Part shown: piece by piece, positions 50,001-61,411 of the stretch | How the letters are laid out: each line of letters opens with the position of its first letter | Position numbering within the stretch: the first letter of the stretch is position 1 | Assembly (NCBI GenBank): GCA_964036315.1 | Contig: OZ038495.1 | Location: 25,675,190 to 25,739,189, forward strand | Direction: 5' to 3' | Length of the DNA: 64,000 nt | Source: Acanthosepion esculentum | Lineage: Eukaryota > Mollusca > Cephalopoda > Sepiida > Sepiidae | Translations under genes and position numbers: made by a program | The notes under the pieces: generated by a model | Told to the model about the DNA's origin: nothing | Databases searched by the model: none | Seen by the model: the letters and a program-made list of their open reading frames with translations, nothing else

Positions 50001-53000
50001 TTTACTAAACCCATAAGCTTTGTAACTCGGCTAAATTTTTGGGAACCGGCATTTTTTTTATTACCGTGGCTCTTTCTGGGCCTGGTCTTCTTCCTTATTC
50101 GTCAATAAAATGGCCCAGATATTTTATCTCCTTTATAAAGAAGTCACATTTATTTTCCTTTACCTTAAAACCGTAATTTTGTATCTGCCTGAAAACTTCT
50201 TGAACGTGTTTCCAGTGTTGTTCAATATTTTTACTATTTATCAGGATGTCATCAAAGTATGCGATCGTGAAATCCAGTCCACCTAGCATAGTGTCCATTA
50301 TTTGCTGAAATATCGCCGGCGCGACCTTGATCCCGAATGGTAATCTCTGGAACTTATATAACCCTTTATGTGTGTTTATGCACAACAACCTCCAGCTTTC
50401 CTCATCTACTAGTACTTGTAGGTATGCTTCGCTCAAGTCTATCTTTGAGAAACATTTTCCTCCGTTCAACTTTGTGAAAACTTCCTCTGGACTAGGGAGA
50501 GGATAGTGATAATCCCTAATCGCTGCATTCAATCCTGTCGAGAAATCAGCGCATACTCGTATCTCACCCGATTTCTTTTTCACGTAAACCGTAGGTGCGG
50601 CCTATTGACTATATTCCACCTTTGTCAATATACCGGTTTTCACGAGTCTATCCAACTCTTCGTCTATTTTTTCTAATGATGCGAAAGGTACGTTTCTTTT
50701 CTTCTTGAAAATGGGTTGTACATTTTCTTTTAGTTCGATTTTGGCCGCCATTTTTCTACATCTCCCGAGGCCGGCTGAAAATACGTTGGGGAAACTCTCC
50801 TTTAATTTCTCCTTCAATTTCTCTGCCTTGGTCGATAACCTTTCCACTTTTTGGCAGAACGTATTTATCGGTAAATCCCAGAGGTCAAATTTCTGCATCC
50901 AGTCAGTTTCAAATAAATTTTCCGTATTTTTTAGAACATACATCTTTAATTTCTTGGTCATCCCGTTGAACGTCACATTTGTGATAATCTCCCCGTCAAA
51001 TTTGATTTTTCTTCCTGTTACCGACCTGGATTTTTTATCTGTTCTCAACATGATCGGTTTGTTTAATTTCTTCCACGTCTGTAATGGTTAAATCTGATCC
51101 GGAATCTAATTGTAATCTGATTTTTTGTTTAACATTTCTACTTGTACGTATTTTCGTATATTTATCCCGTCCGCTTGGTCAGTTCTAGTCACTCTTACTC
51201 GCCTTTTGTTTTCTTTCTTTGTCCCACTTTATTGCACGACAGACAAGTCTTATACCGGTATGGACAATCTTTGTACCAATGCAAAGTCCCACAGCAATAG
51301 CATGGACTGGATGGTGGTTTCTTCTGAGGTTTCATTTGACTTTTTGTAGTAAAATAATTTGTTTGGTTTGAGGAGGGAGAAAAATGTGTTTGTCGTTGTA
51401 CTTTTCGTATGTGAGCGACGCCAGACTCTTCGATATCTTTCGAGTCATTTTTTACGCTTATACATCTCTGACGGTCCTCAGCCAATTTTTGTAGCGTCAA
51501 TTCTGGTTCACTCTCAGGTTTTGTTAGAATTCTCCGTCTGATCTCCACATCTTTAGTCGAAACCAGGCCTTGGACGAATATCAAGCATTTAAAATTGTCA
51601 GGGCTGAGTTCAAATAACTTAAAGTCATCGCAGTGTTTGTTTACTACGGAAGCGAATGCTATATAGTCTTCGCTATCCTTTTTTGTTAAATTTAAACATT
51701 TCCAACTTTTGTGAAATAGTGAAGTGTTCGGACTAAATAATTTTCGTTTCACAATATATCAAATAACAAATATCTTACACTGGTTGATTCTTGAATAAGA
51801 ATAACTTCAGCCAACATATTTATACCTTATAAAACATAATACAAAGGCAGCTATTATGTATAAAGATATCTCATTGCTTTAGAAATAGGTTACAAATACG
51901 AGGACATAGTGAGTATAATAAAGACTTGCTTGGTATCTCACTGCTATGACCCTCTGCCTGACTGAACGAAATTTAGGAAATAACTATGGTAAATTGGAAG
52001 ATAGTTAAATTGAGTTTTTCTTAATTCCTCGATATATTCACCATAGAGTATTTTATACGCATTTCATTTTATTATATTTTTTTTAATCATTTTGCCCCAA
52101 GCAAGGTAATATAAAGCTATTAAGACGTAAGGGTTACTGAGTATTAGCGAAAATGAAAAAATAAAAACACTAAGGAGAGAGAACAATAAAAGAACAGGAA
52201 TTAAGAAGGCAGAAGATAACTATTGACATTGAATTTAAAATTTTGAAGATCAAAGTTGACTGGAAAGCATGGAACCGGAAGAGAGTTCCACAAGTACTAT
52301 AGAAGAAATTATTAGCATAGAACTTATGTTTACATGTAGTCATTTCAACTATAAAATGATCAGACATTGTCGCTAATCTAGTACTACGCTTAAATTCATA
52401 AAGTCTATGTACCATAGAGGAAAGTTCCTTGGAACAATTGCCATGAAGTTGTTTATAGAAAAGTCACAGAGAAGCTACGTTACGTCGGTGGGAAAGTGAC
52501 TGAAGCTGAGATGTCAGGTCAGAACCAATAACATTGCTGATTCTTCTTCTTCTTCTTTGGATTTTATCAAGGATCACTAAATATATAGCAGGATCACCAG
52601 ACCACATATGGCAACAATATTCAAAGGAAGGACGAATGTCATGTATTTTTACCAGATGTGAAGTTGTTATCACTGGAGACTGAGTGACAGAAAGCTTCTG
52701 TAGCATCTTTCTCAGTATGCAAAAAACCTCAAGCAAAAAGTGATCTGAACAAATTCTTGTTTTCTCAGATCTTGCCTCTTGTGATTTTACCATGGTTTCA
52801 AATGCGCCAAGAGGTACGATTCTAACCTTTGACATTTTCCGATCATCTAATGGAAAGTATTAAATTTTTTTTTTCTGTATCGTTTTTAATACCAAAGGAA
52901 AGGTATGGATCCATCTCCTCTCCATAGCTATGGTTTAAATACTAGGCCTTATATCTGAGAAAATTGGTTGATTGTTTGGGGTTTTATGGCATATCAACCA

Positions 53001-56000
53001 CTATGGGTTATTTAATGCCAGATCCAGTTTCCACATATTTACTAAATATATATACTTTGCAAACGCAATTTAAGGATAACGTTAGCAACATCATTGTTTC
53101 AAAATAGCTGGCAACATCATTGTTTCAAAATAGCTGGCAACATCATTGTTTCAAAAAAGTATAGTTGGCAACATCATTGTTTTAGAAAAGTATAGTTGGC
53201 AACATCATTGTTTCAAAAAAGTGTAGTTGGCAACATCATTCTTTCAATGTGCTGGAAAAAACCTGGAAGTTCACTCTTTTCCCATAGCTGGGACCCCAAC
53301 AGGTGCTACCACCCCGGGTCAGGGTGGACCTGGGAACACCAGCAATTAAGAGGTGGTTCCACGCTTCCTCAAAACCTCCTGATCAGAGGCCTTGCTGTTG
53401 GATGCAGTTTAATGTCGTACCCAGGACGTTCTGAGAAAATTGTTAATGAATATTCATTTGCAAAAAGAAAATTATTATTATTAATAATAATAATAATAAT
53501 AATATCACTATTATCCAGAATATGTTTCCAATTTAAATAACCCACAAAGGGTTGATAAGTTGTAAAAAATCAATCAATTCTGCATCAATTCGTAAAAGAT
53601 GTTCTCTAAACACAATTTCCAACCGTGTGAGATTTTAGTCATTATCTGACCAACTCTACTCATATTTTACCCTTACTCTTTTCTTCTAATTTGAATGACA
53701 TGAGTTAGGCATGAAACCTTTTTTCCCTAAATGACATAAAGAAAGCATACATGATAAATATAAAAGATAGTCGAACTTTAACATGAACTAACTTTAATAT
53801 CTGGTGCTATTATTATGTTCATTCATTGAATGTTCCCAAATTGAAGGTTACGTAATCCTACAATCTCCATAATAGTCGATCTCTTTTCAGAAATGTCTGA
53901 CGGGATTACATTTAATTGCTGACGGGATTACATAGAATTTTATTTTCATCATTTTTCAATATTATTTTATCAATATATTAATTCAAATACAATCATAAAT
54001 CTATTTTCATGTTTTGTAAAATGTCCATTTATACTGTTAATTCTGATAACATTTATTCGTTGTTTTACTTTTTTTTTAGTCTAATTTAGTGTGTGCCAAG
54101 GAATGGCTTGCTCATCAAATATATACTGTATATTTTCTTGGAGATTTCTTCGCTATGCTATGTTGTGGTTGGCTTCCTGATAGGTAAGTATACATTCAGA
54201 GAATATTCTTCTTATTTTTGTCTGCCCGTCATAATAACTTATAAATTCTCAGTGGCGAGTTTAGGTGTATTTTGCCAATGTGGAGGTCGGGCATCGCAAA
54301 AAAAGATCGATTGATAATCAGAGGTATGCGTGAAAGTGCCACGCCATAAGTATGCGGACAATATTTACATTTATTGTATTCAAACATTCTCTTTTATGCG
54401 AACAATGTTTATAGAAGAAAAAAAACAATTCCTCATTTGTCGTCAGGTTTTTATTAGGGGAAAGACTACTGCCGAGACACACGCACCAGTGTATTGTGCG
54501 CGCGTTTGTATGCGTGTGCAAAGTGCGCCAATTATTTCGTAGCTTTTGATCGACACTTTTTACAAAATATTAACTTTGTTGTTCATCTTAACGTATAAAT
54601 TAATTTTTCATTTTCTCGATGTCACTGACATAGTCTTTATTATATATTACCTTCATTACAAAGTAATATTATTTATTTTAGTACATCAAAAACACAAACC
54701 GGTGAAACGGAGCGAACAAGAACACTGAATTGAAATAATCTTCCAAGGTCAGAGGATCTGCCAGCCCAGTTGCCTTTAAAATCATCATTTGAATTATTGG
54801 CTTTCACCTGGGTTTGAACAATGACCTCTGATAATTGTTTGAAATGCCTAATTATCACAGTTACGAGGCTTCTTCTAGTTATTTACTTAGTCCGATTCCA
54901 GGCTAAAATACTGGAATTTTCTCTGAGACATCCTTGCTAACCATAAAGATAAAAGTATCAAAAATTAAGTTTTTATTTTATTGTACGTATAAATTTATAT
55001 TTTGAAAACATACATAAGCATCTTAATTTCATTTCTTATGGAATGTATCAACATTATTTACACTATTTACATACGGACTATTGTCCTCATCTTTATTGTT
55101 ATTTTCACAGCATTTCGTCCGTTGGGCTCTTCGGTCTTCATCGAGTGTATATTGATCCGGGTAACCTACTGGGTATTCTGAACTGATCGAAATACATTTG
55201 ATAAAAGCCGGAGGCCATAACGGCCGAAACGTGATCGCAACAACAAAAATGAGGATAATACTTCACATGTAAATAGTGTAAATATGGATAAAGCCTCATC
55301 CCAGGAATTCAGCCAGAAATGTATCAACATAAGTTTGAATATCAAATATTTTCTTTGTTTAGCTTCTTTTGGCTTACATGCAACCTTTTGACTTTCCCAG
55401 ATATGGACGCAAGACTGTCATTATTGCTGCACTCATGCTTGAAGGTGTAACTGGAATTCTATATTCGCAAATTATGGACATCAATATGATTCTCATTCTT
55501 CGTTTTTTGTCAGCTGTTGGAAGTGCTCTCTCCTATATATCATCAGTTGTGTTTGGTAAGACATTTTTCTTTCATTTCAATCAACGAAAATCTTTCTCGT
55601 CTGAAGATATAATACAATTCGGTCACTTGAAAACTGACAATTGCGACGATCTCCATCTTGTTTTATTATGGACAAAACTTATTTTGTCACAAGGCTAAAT
55701 TGGAGAGAAAATAAGATTGGAAAAATGTCCGTTAGGCTGATCTTCCTGTTTTGAAAATTAGCATTCAAATTCTTAGCTCCAAGACTATCAACTCAAACGC
55801 CAAAACCTTGTTCTCTTGCGAACAAAACACTTTTCTCGTCTACAAAATAGGTGCCACCTTTTCCTATAATGAAATAAGAATTTTTGTCTCGGTGTACGCA
55901 AGTGAGTTATACAAAGAATGTCCCTTTAGAATTCACAATCTGTATCCTAACCAATGTATGCTAACAACCTAACTAAATCTTTATTTATGGAAATTAACGT

Positions 56001-58916
56001 ATTAATTATAACGAAACAATAATTTTCACCATAGATAATTCTGTAGAGTTGTTCTTGATAGCTGAGGGCGAGGAGATGGTTTCATACTTTTCCCAATGGT
56101 ATTAAATGTAATGATCTCGACTGGAATTCAAATTCGGCTCTTCGGTTTCTCATTCTGAGCCGCTATCATTAGACAATTGTTATTATTATATTGCACCCCC
56201 CACATCGGCTTTCAATGAGAAAATAGTATCAGCTGTCAAAGCAATAGAGAAACATCCAGATTGAATTTACGTGTGATACCCAAGTGAAGTGATTTCAATT
56301 TGTGAAGAATGATTAAAAACGTAAATTACTTCTTTTCTCATGGGTTTACATTGAATGATTTTATAGGTCATAATATTGTATAAGAGTTATTTATGTCTGA
56401 ATCTGTTGCATGCAGAGTTATCATTATTCACACTATACATAATCAGACTATCGCCGAAATGAGAACAATAGTCCAAATATAAATAGTGTAAACAATGAGA
56501 AGTTATATATTAGGATGTTTTGATTTGGTTGAATTCTTTAGGTGAATGATTGACTTCTTTTTGTATTTTTTTCAAATTTGCTGAATTTTTAGGGTTTATG
56601 GTGTCTTCTGTTTCATTGGCTTTGAGAAGGATCGTTGACGTGGTTTATTTTGTGATCTTTGGTTAAGAGGTCTTTGCCTCTTTGGTAATATTTTTGGAGT
56701 CATTCACAGAGAAGTCACTTGAATAGAATAAAGTTGTGAAATTAGAGAACTTTGTGATCTCTGTTTGCCGGATTTTTGTTTGGTATATGATTTAAACGTG
56801 TTGTTAAAAGGGTTTCTTAACTACGAATGTGTTGGGGACATGTTTTGTTTCTTTTTGATTTGTTGGAATGATTTGTGGTTTTAGGGTTTTGACGGATTCC
56901 GTTATGTGTTGATTAGAAGTGAACGCGGTTTCCCTTTACCCCAGGGATGGAATTATTTCTTTTATAAATGTTAGTCATTGATCTAGTTCTAATTTTAGTA
57001 TTCTCTTAATGATTGCCTTGGATTTATCAGGCTTTCCGGCCCTGTTTGCAGTTGATCAGCTTTACAGAACACTCATGTATTACATGTCTCCTTTGGGTAG
57101 ACATGTCATACATACCATCCTTCATACCCTTGGAAATGGCACGTCACTTTTGTATATCACCTATGGTTTTATTTCTTCTCCAGATTTAACACATTCGTGC
57201 GTATACCGGGTGATCTCCATGACAGCGCATTCAATTTCCTCGTTGCATTCTCCATCACAGTGGTTGGGGTCCTTTTGCCTATATCTCTCACACTTTGATG
57301 ACGTAATGCACATCTTTCAGACATTTGTAGCAACTTCAAAGGATTTACGGATAGCGTAATGGTTAGCAAGTTGGGAAGGGAAATCGGTGAACATGGCTTG
57401 AATTACGCCCGAGTTACTCACATTCATTTTCGCCTGGTATGAATCCATCTCTTCTCCCCTCAGTTATGTGATAAATTTCAGGGCTAGCTGAGCTCTTTTG
57501 TGGTAGTAAACAGTCTGGGAGGAGAAAAATCGAATTCCAAACCCGCTTGTAAAAGGATAGACTCTGTCAGTCTATCTTTCCCTAGACATCTCACTATGAA
57601 GTGACACGTTTCTTTTCTTTTTTTTTCTGTATTTAGGTGGTCTTCACGATAAGTACGTACGTATTTGAATTCGTTTGCATTCAATTTTATGTTTATTCTT
57701 TTAAGGCCAATAAGCCCTTGACATTTTTGAACCGTTTTAATTTTCTTTCGAGAGCAAAGAGTTCAGGGCTTCTCATTATGACCTTCCTTGCTTTTAGTGC
57801 TTGGTCGTGATATATTCTTATTTTTATGTTATTGAATGTGTGTCAATTCTCAACAATTTCTTCATTTTCTTCTTTTTATCCACTTTAACCATCTTATTCC
57901 CAGTTTTTAGGTCAATCTAGAAGATATATATTTTTTCAATTATGGATGGTGATAGGCTTGACAGGGGATTACTATTCACAGACTCTAACATCAGAAATCT
58001 TAAGAACTCTGAGAGCCTCGCCCTTTCACAGTGGGTGGTTAACATTTTCACTTGTGCTCCCTATCTGCCATAATATTGGGAAATATCAAGATGGAAATCC
58101 ATTCTCCTTGACATGAATACACAGATAATATACTCATATTATTTACATTATTCGGACATCTTCATTGCCATATTCACGTTGCACTGACCTGCTTCAGGTG
58201 ATTGGAATGCCATGTCTCAGTTATTTCCTTTTAATTCACCTCTCCAATTTTTGGTTGTGTGTTCAATACCAGACCACTGCTGTGGCCTGATACTGAACTC
58301 ACAACTCTTTGGGTCAAGTCACTGGACGTAACCAATGTCTTTATCCACTGGGCCAGGTGTCCTTGATATCTGTGTATGAGTTTTTTGGACTTATAAACCT
58401 AATATCTCAGCAACCATTTTTACCAGTGCCCATATTGCAATTTTTGTTATTATTATTGCATTTTTTACCAGAGCTTATACTGCAATTTTTTTATGTTATT
58501 CATTGCTTTTCTCTAGCACTCCTTATTACTGGTTCCTGTATTGTATTCATTTCTATGCTTGGTCAGCTTAGGAGATTTTGTAGCCTAGCATATGATTCCT
58601 TAAGTTTTAGTATAAAAACAATCTACCCCCGTGGACGAAACAAAGAGTCCGGTTCGAAATTCCAATCACCAGAAGAAGACCAGAGCGTACAACGGCCAAA
58701 ACGTTGTGAATATGGCAATGAAGATTAGGATAACAGTTCAAATAATGTAAATAATCATAATACCTCATCTCAGGGATATAGGTAAATATACTCGTGTTCA
58801 AGAAAAACTCCAACCACATAGCTACTCTGCCCACGTTTTGCAAGCAGGTCCAAGTTTTATACCTTTCGAACCGATTGTCCATCAGTCAATAAATATATAT
58901 CAGAAAATAGGACTGT

Positions 58917-58996
<80 letters not shown>

Positions 58997-61411
58997 AAGA
59001 ATTTGTGTGTCCAGCCGATTTATCGGATCGAGTCCCCCGAACGTCGGTTCACCCCCGACACATACATATACACAAGTCCAATTGCAATTGACATAACCAC
59101 TTAGTCTGCAGGATAATCGACCACGCAAACACCAAGACCCCAACCCAGGTATCACTGGTTACCGCACATGACCAACAAATGACCACTTTGGGGTGGGGGG
59201 GGATCATACTTCTCAGCAGAGGATACAGTCAGCTTATTCTTAGGCCCTGATAGCAGGTCAGTATATCATTGCAAAGAACTGTTTCTAAAAAAAAAAGCTT
59301 TATATATTTGAAATAAACGAACTGTATTTCCATAAACAGAACAGTCGAGTACATTAATAAATATTCGGTAACGTATTTCAGAATCAGTCTTATAACTGAA
59401 AAATGCATAAAACCCCAGAAAAATGAAGATCAAATAGAAGAGTCAGAAGTTATATCATGAAAGTATCACATATTTTATAAGAACATAGATATAATAAAAG
59501 ACATTAGACGTTCAAATAAGGACGCCCGGCATAAAAAATGACCGTTGTTAACGACAAACACACGGCTATTTCGCTTATCATAAGGTCCAATGGAATATTA
59601 GGGAAGCGATTAAAACCGCTGAATCAGATTCGGTTGACTGAGATTTCAGTATTTCTTATCTGCAGCTTAAATAAAATAAATAATGATATAAATTATAAAT
59701 GTTTATACAAGCTAAGTTTAAGGCCACGGCTATGAAGCACGAAGTAGGTCTCGAATTGACTAAAAGTAACGGATGGACTGAGGGATTAACTTGATAAACA
59801 TAGCTCTGTATTTGGCATCCACGATAGATTTTAAAATATTTTGAAACCTGGTTTCGATATTTTAATTTTCTTAAGAATTTCTAATCTGAATTTTTTTGTT
59901 CTTGCTTCTTATTTTAATCTTGTATTTAACAGGAACTGAAATTTCATCAACGAAAAACAGAACGTGTGCCTCTATCATTGTTCAACTGTATTTAACCGCC
60001 GGATACATCGTTATTAGCATATTGGCGTATTTCATCCGAACCTGGAAATTGGTTGTTCTATTGGTTTCTATACCCACAATACCAGTTGCATTGCTTTACC
60101 TTTGGTAAGAGTTAAGTCAACACATTCCATACATTGTCCGTATTCTGTTTCTGAACAGTCAACGTGTTTGAATGACTGCTTGGACATTTTATTAAATCAT
60201 TTCTGAATGGGTGTATGCGTGTGTTGGTTGGTTGGTCGGTTTTGTTTACAGACATATCAACCTTCAATAGGTTATTTAATGCTATTTTTTTTTTCAACAT
60301 AGATTGATGTATTCGATTACAGATAAAATGTATTGTTTGTCATTTTGCTATAAAATTATTGTAGTAAGTCTGCTTTAAAATTGTTGGTAATTTTATTATA
60401 AAAATGTATTTTTATACTATCATAGTGTGTTGTTTTTGTTTTGGTGTTCCCTGTTTGCCCATAGCTGGGGCACTAACAGGTGCTACCATCCAGGTCAGGG
60501 TATATCTGAGAACATCAGCAATTAAGAGGTGCTTCTATGCTTCTTAAAACCTTCAATTTCCTGATCGGAGGCCTTGCTGCCGAATGTAGTTTATCGTCAT
60601 ACCCAGGACTAATGTGTGTAAGGAGAGAGAGGAGGGGGGCTTAAGGACTGCGTTATACTGAATAGAAATTAAAAATATAAAACGGAAAATTTGAATATAT
60701 CCATGCTTCTATGTTTCGCTTTATGCAATCAAAGTGTCTCATAAATTACTGTATTATGTCGTAGATATTTGATAACTGTAAAAAAAAATTAATGGATCCT
60801 TAATAGTGTGCTTTATTTAACCTCATTACTTTCTTGTATGTTTAATTATAATAACCTCGTCACCAGTGGTTTTGGAAAAATTACAAATGAACCAGATATC
60901 ATTGGTTCGACAATAAGAATCATATCTTGACTTCGATTGAGGTTCTAGCATTTTTGTTTGGACAGCGTTTCGTTTTTATACTTTTTGCGTTCTAATACAA
61001 CAGCTTTGTACTTATTCCATGTGTTCACATAGCTGAACCAAAGCCAACTGAACAACGTCCAGTATGTGGTTGTTCTGACCATTTTAAATCTACATTATAC
61101 CCTTTCCGAATCATGGAGACGCATGTTGTCACGTCCTAAAAGTTTGTTTAAGAGAATATCAACCTTATATATATTCTTATTATTATTCATTTCAGGGTTT
61201 TACCAGAGTCACCACGCTGGCTACTAACTGTAAAAAAGGAAAAGGAAGCAGAAATAATTTTGAATAAAATGGCCGAAGTTAACAATCGCAATTTCAGTTA
61301 CAAATCGGACGAAATAGAAATATCGGTGGTCGAAGATCGGACTGTCAGGCTCTGGAAAATATTCACGATTTCAAAACTTCGAAAAAGAACTCTCATCTTG
61401 ATGTTTAACTG
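46203..61411 (+). CDS. SLC22-family transporter, copy B (5' part: exons 1-6)
   Basis: Paralogue of copy A, in tandem. Exons: 46203-46345, 47544-47766, 54080-54183, 55401-55555, 59933-60104, 61196-61411, all GT-AG and in phase, 337 codons so far; exons 7-10 lie right of the window. Start ATG 46203 is preceded in frame by TAA at 46197-46199. Features: short cytoplasmic N-terminus and TM1 (IFMLNLLYIATMFNG), large extracellular loop (residues ~47-125) with several cysteines and N-glycosylation sequons NDT, NQT and NCT, NLVCAKEW, TM2 ending in CCGWLPDRYGRK (MFS A motif), TM3-6, then PESPRWLL. No disruption is seen. Intron 2 (6.3 kb) carries a Gypsy remnant. Substrate is unknown. Confidence 0.94.
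46346..46965 (+). other. Intron 1 of copy B
   Basis: Nothing recognised before the (ATT)n tract at 46970. Confidence 0.5.
46966..47420 (-). pseudogene. 3' fragment of a second RLE-type non-LTR element
   Basis: On the minus strand, 47130-47260 reads GALGMI, then KIPGHISISELQKITLCGTVHTTR with one stop, aligning with GALGLV...GIPGSPCLKEIQKIVLTSTAHTLR at the C-terminus of the 7603-11040 protein. Its 3' UTR has the same type of hairpin (AGTCCCCACTGGGGTCT, 47068-47084) and ends in an (AAT)n tail, the ATT run at 46970-47034. Strongly 5'-truncated. Confidence 0.75.
47544..47766 (+). CDS. SLC22 copy B exon 2
   Basis: 223 nt, acceptor TTATAAAG, donor GTAAGT. Encodes the extracellular loop: CAIPELTNDTYQ, SKCHIYVNKG, NQTLTNCTSWVYDKSIFQTS. 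The C...W.YD.S.F pattern is typical of SLC22. Confidence 0.93.
47930..48164 (-). mobile_element. Gypsy 3' LTR (235 bp)
   Basis: TGTTATGGTCC at the left and GGACCCATAACA at the right are the inverted termini. Immediately inside, the minus strand has the purine run GCTTGGGAGGGGGG (48165-48178), the expected polypurine tract before a 3' LTR. No matching 5' LTR exists near 51.8 kb. Confidence 0.85.
48452..49454 (-). pseudogene. Gypsy integrase region (broken)
   Basis: 49454 onward has the HHCC zinc-binding segment (HMGHPEKNRMKSLM, then CKGC) and the first catalytic Asp in IHVDFAGPLEG. After a frame change, 48898-48452 has VTDNGTQFTS (second Asp) and YHPRSNGQAERF (catalytic Glu). All DDE residues survive, but not in one frame. 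Confidence 0.9.
49436..50014 (-). pseudogene. Gypsy RT connection and RNase H
   Basis: GLVNYYQEFIPNMHKLCAPL connection domain, then IIVASDASVYGVGACI (first RNase H Asp), EKEGLGIIFAVTRFHRYIYG and TDHNPLLTIF. Ends out of frame with the integrase. Confidence 0.9.
50095..50583 (-). pseudogene. Gypsy reverse transcriptase core
   Basis: RVCADFSTGLNAAI, FSKIDLSEAYLQV (catalytic Asp), FQRLPFGIKVAPAIFQ and IAYFDDILI (YFDD in place of the usual YxDD with Leu/Met), then KYLGHFI. Confidence 0.92.
50602..51752 (-). pseudogene. Gypsy gag zinc knuckle and protease region
   Basis: 51195-51752 encodes the end of gag with CYCCGTLHWYKDC, a CX2CX3HX4C knuckle, followed by CLSCNKVGQRK. Near 51080-51110, in a short separate frame, LQLDSGSDLTI is the aspartic protease active site. 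50602-51051 is the protease-RT linker. The frames do not join. Confidence 0.85.
51760..52079. other. Intron 2 of copy B, unassigned segment
   Basis: No LTR or gene is seen where the Gypsy 5' LTR would be expected. Confidence 0.55.
52080..52850 (-). pseudogene. Jockey-like LINE 3' end fragment
   Basis: Minus-strand frames give IHDIRPSFEYCCHMWSGDPA, LDKIQRRRRRISNVIGSDL, QLQSLSHRRN and MVHRLYEFKRSTRLA, as in the 26.6-kb copy. It ends CCCCAAGCAAGG at 52093-52104. Frameshifts and an expanded TCT run (52540) are present. Confidence 0.82.
52895..53575 (+). mobile_element. Composite of SINE body, repeat D and SINE tail
   Basis: 52898-52945 matches the SINE body (AGGTATGGATCCATCTCCTC). 52975-53025 has TATCAACCACTATGGGTTAT, also seen near 60250. 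53278-53430 is repeat D (CCCATAGCTGGGACCCCAAC). 53540-53575 is the SINE tail word GGGTTGATAAG..GTAAAAAATCA. Several elements appear nested or recombined. Confidence 0.6.
53082..53250. repeat. Short tandem array, 29-37 bp, about six units
   Basis: TGGCAACATCATTGTTTCAA is repeated; early units are 29 bp, later ones carry an extra AAAGTATAGT. Confidence 0.93.
53576..54079 (+). other. Intron 2 of copy B, distal part
   Basis: Nothing recognised except a 16-base direct repeat GACGGGATTACAT... near 53900. Confidence 0.5.
54080..54183 (+). CDS. SLC22 copy B exon 3
   Basis: 104 nt, acceptor TTTTTTTAG, donor GTAAGT. Encodes SNLVCAKEWLAHQIYTVYFL and GDFFAMLCCGWLPD plus two bases of Arg; the rest of DRYGRK is in exon 4. 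Confidence 0.93.
54184..55044 (+). other. Intron 3 of copy B
   Basis: No gene recognised. Confidence 0.5.
55045..55290. mobile_element. Foldback element, family F (copy 1)
   Basis: Left arm CATTATTTACACTATTTACA and CATCTTTATTGTTATTTTCA; right arm AATGAGGATAATACTT and TGTAAATAGTGTAAATA, inverted. The loop holds GGCCATAACGGCCGAAACGT. Related foldbacks are at 56412 and 58118. Confidence 0.7.
55401..55555 (+). CDS. SLC22 copy B exon 4
   Basis: 155 nt, acceptor CTTTCCCAG, donor GTAAGA. Encodes YGRKTVIIAALMLEGVTGIL and LILRFLSAVGS, ending VVF plus one base of Gly. Confidence 0.95.
55556..56049 (+). other. Intron 4 of copy B, proximal
   Basis: Partly alignable with the same intron of copy A (4979 region). 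No gene. Confidence 0.6.
56050..56200 (-). mobile_element. tRNA-derived SINE fragment
   Basis: The minus strand has TAATGATAGCGGCTCAGAAT (box A side) and GAATTTGAATTCCAGTCGAG (box B side), then TTACATTTAATACCATTGGG as in other copies. Decayed. Confidence 0.62.
56412..56505. mobile_element. Foldback element, family F (small copy)
   Basis: ATTATTCACACTATACATAA and ...AATATAAATAGTGTAAACAA are inverted arms around ATCGCCGAAATGAG. Confidence 0.6.
56506..57346 (+). other. Intron 4 of copy B, unrecognised
   Basis: 57009-57340 is locally GC-richer. Its minus strand gives KCERYRQKDPNHCDGECNEE and CAVMEITRYTHECVKSGEE, a Cys-rich frame broken by stops. It may be the decayed end of a retroelement but I cannot name it. 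Confidence 0.35.
57347..57610 (+). mobile_element. tRNA-derived SINE
   Basis: TAGCGTAATGGTTAGCAAGT (box A) and CATGGCTTGAATTACGCCCG (box B side), then CTCACATTCATTTTCGCC...CTTCTCCCCTCAGTTATG and GGAGGAGAAAAATCGAATTC as in the 16.9-kb copy. Confidence 0.75.
58118..58770. mobile_element. Foldback element, family F (large copy with loop insertion)
   Basis: Left arm TATTATTTACATTATTCGGA, ATCTTCATTGCCATATTCAC; right arm GTGAATATGGCAATGAAGAT and AATAATGTAAATAATCATAA are reverse complements. The ~450-base loop includes a minus-strand tRNA-like head (TGGCCCAGTGGATAAAGACA and GTGAGTTCAGTATCAGG, 58265-58350). Confidence 0.68.
58913..58993. repeat. (TG)n microsatellite
   Basis: About 40 TG units. Confidence 0.98.
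58994..59932 (+). other. Intron 4 of copy B, distal
   Basis: 59000-59160 is a GC-richer unassigned segment. The last ~90 bases align with the sequence before copy A exon 5 (CCTGGTTTCGATATTTTAA). Confidence 0.6.
59933..60104 (+). CDS. SLC22 copy B exon 5
   Basis: 172 nt, acceptor TATTTAACAG, donor GTAAGA. Encodes TEISSTKNRTCASIIVQLYL and LAYFIRTWKLVVLLVSIP, ending in two bases of Trp. Confidence 0.95.
60340..60625 (+). mobile_element. Interspersed repeat D
   Basis: TTGTTGGTAATTTTATTATA, then CCCATAGCTGGGGCACTAAC, AGGTGCTACCATCCAGGTCA, CAGCAATTAAGAGGTG and CTGATCGGAGGCCTTGCTGC; aligns with 31868-32175 inverted and 53278-53430. Confidence 0.75.
60626..61195 (+). other. Intron 5 of copy B
   Basis: 60900-61060 aligns loosely with copy A 7250-7400 (GTTCTAGCATTTTT, then TTGTACTTATTCCATGTGTT). 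It ends with a short ATT run and TTTCAG. Confidence 0.6.
61196..61411 (+). CDS. SLC22 copy B exon 6
   Basis: 216 nt, acceptor CATTTCAG, donor GTAAGA. Encodes VLPESPRWLLTVKKEKEAEI through RTLILMFNW. Same length and phase as copy A exon 6. Confidence 0.95.

Larger units (their letters stand above)
48165..51752 (-). pseudogene. Gypsy-type LTR retrotransposon internal region, 5'-truncated and frameshifted
   Basis: Domain order on the minus strand is gag, protease, reverse transcriptase, RNase H, integrase, then polypurine tract and LTR, the Ty3/Gypsy order. At least four frame changes and stops separate the domains, and the 5' LTR and most of gag are gone. It lies antisense in intron 2 of SLC22 copy B. 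Domains are listed separately. Confidence 0.9.

Noticed and set aside
51760..52079. 5' LTR of the Gypsy element
   Set aside because: No sequence matching the 47930-48164 LTR is present; the element is truncated within gag.
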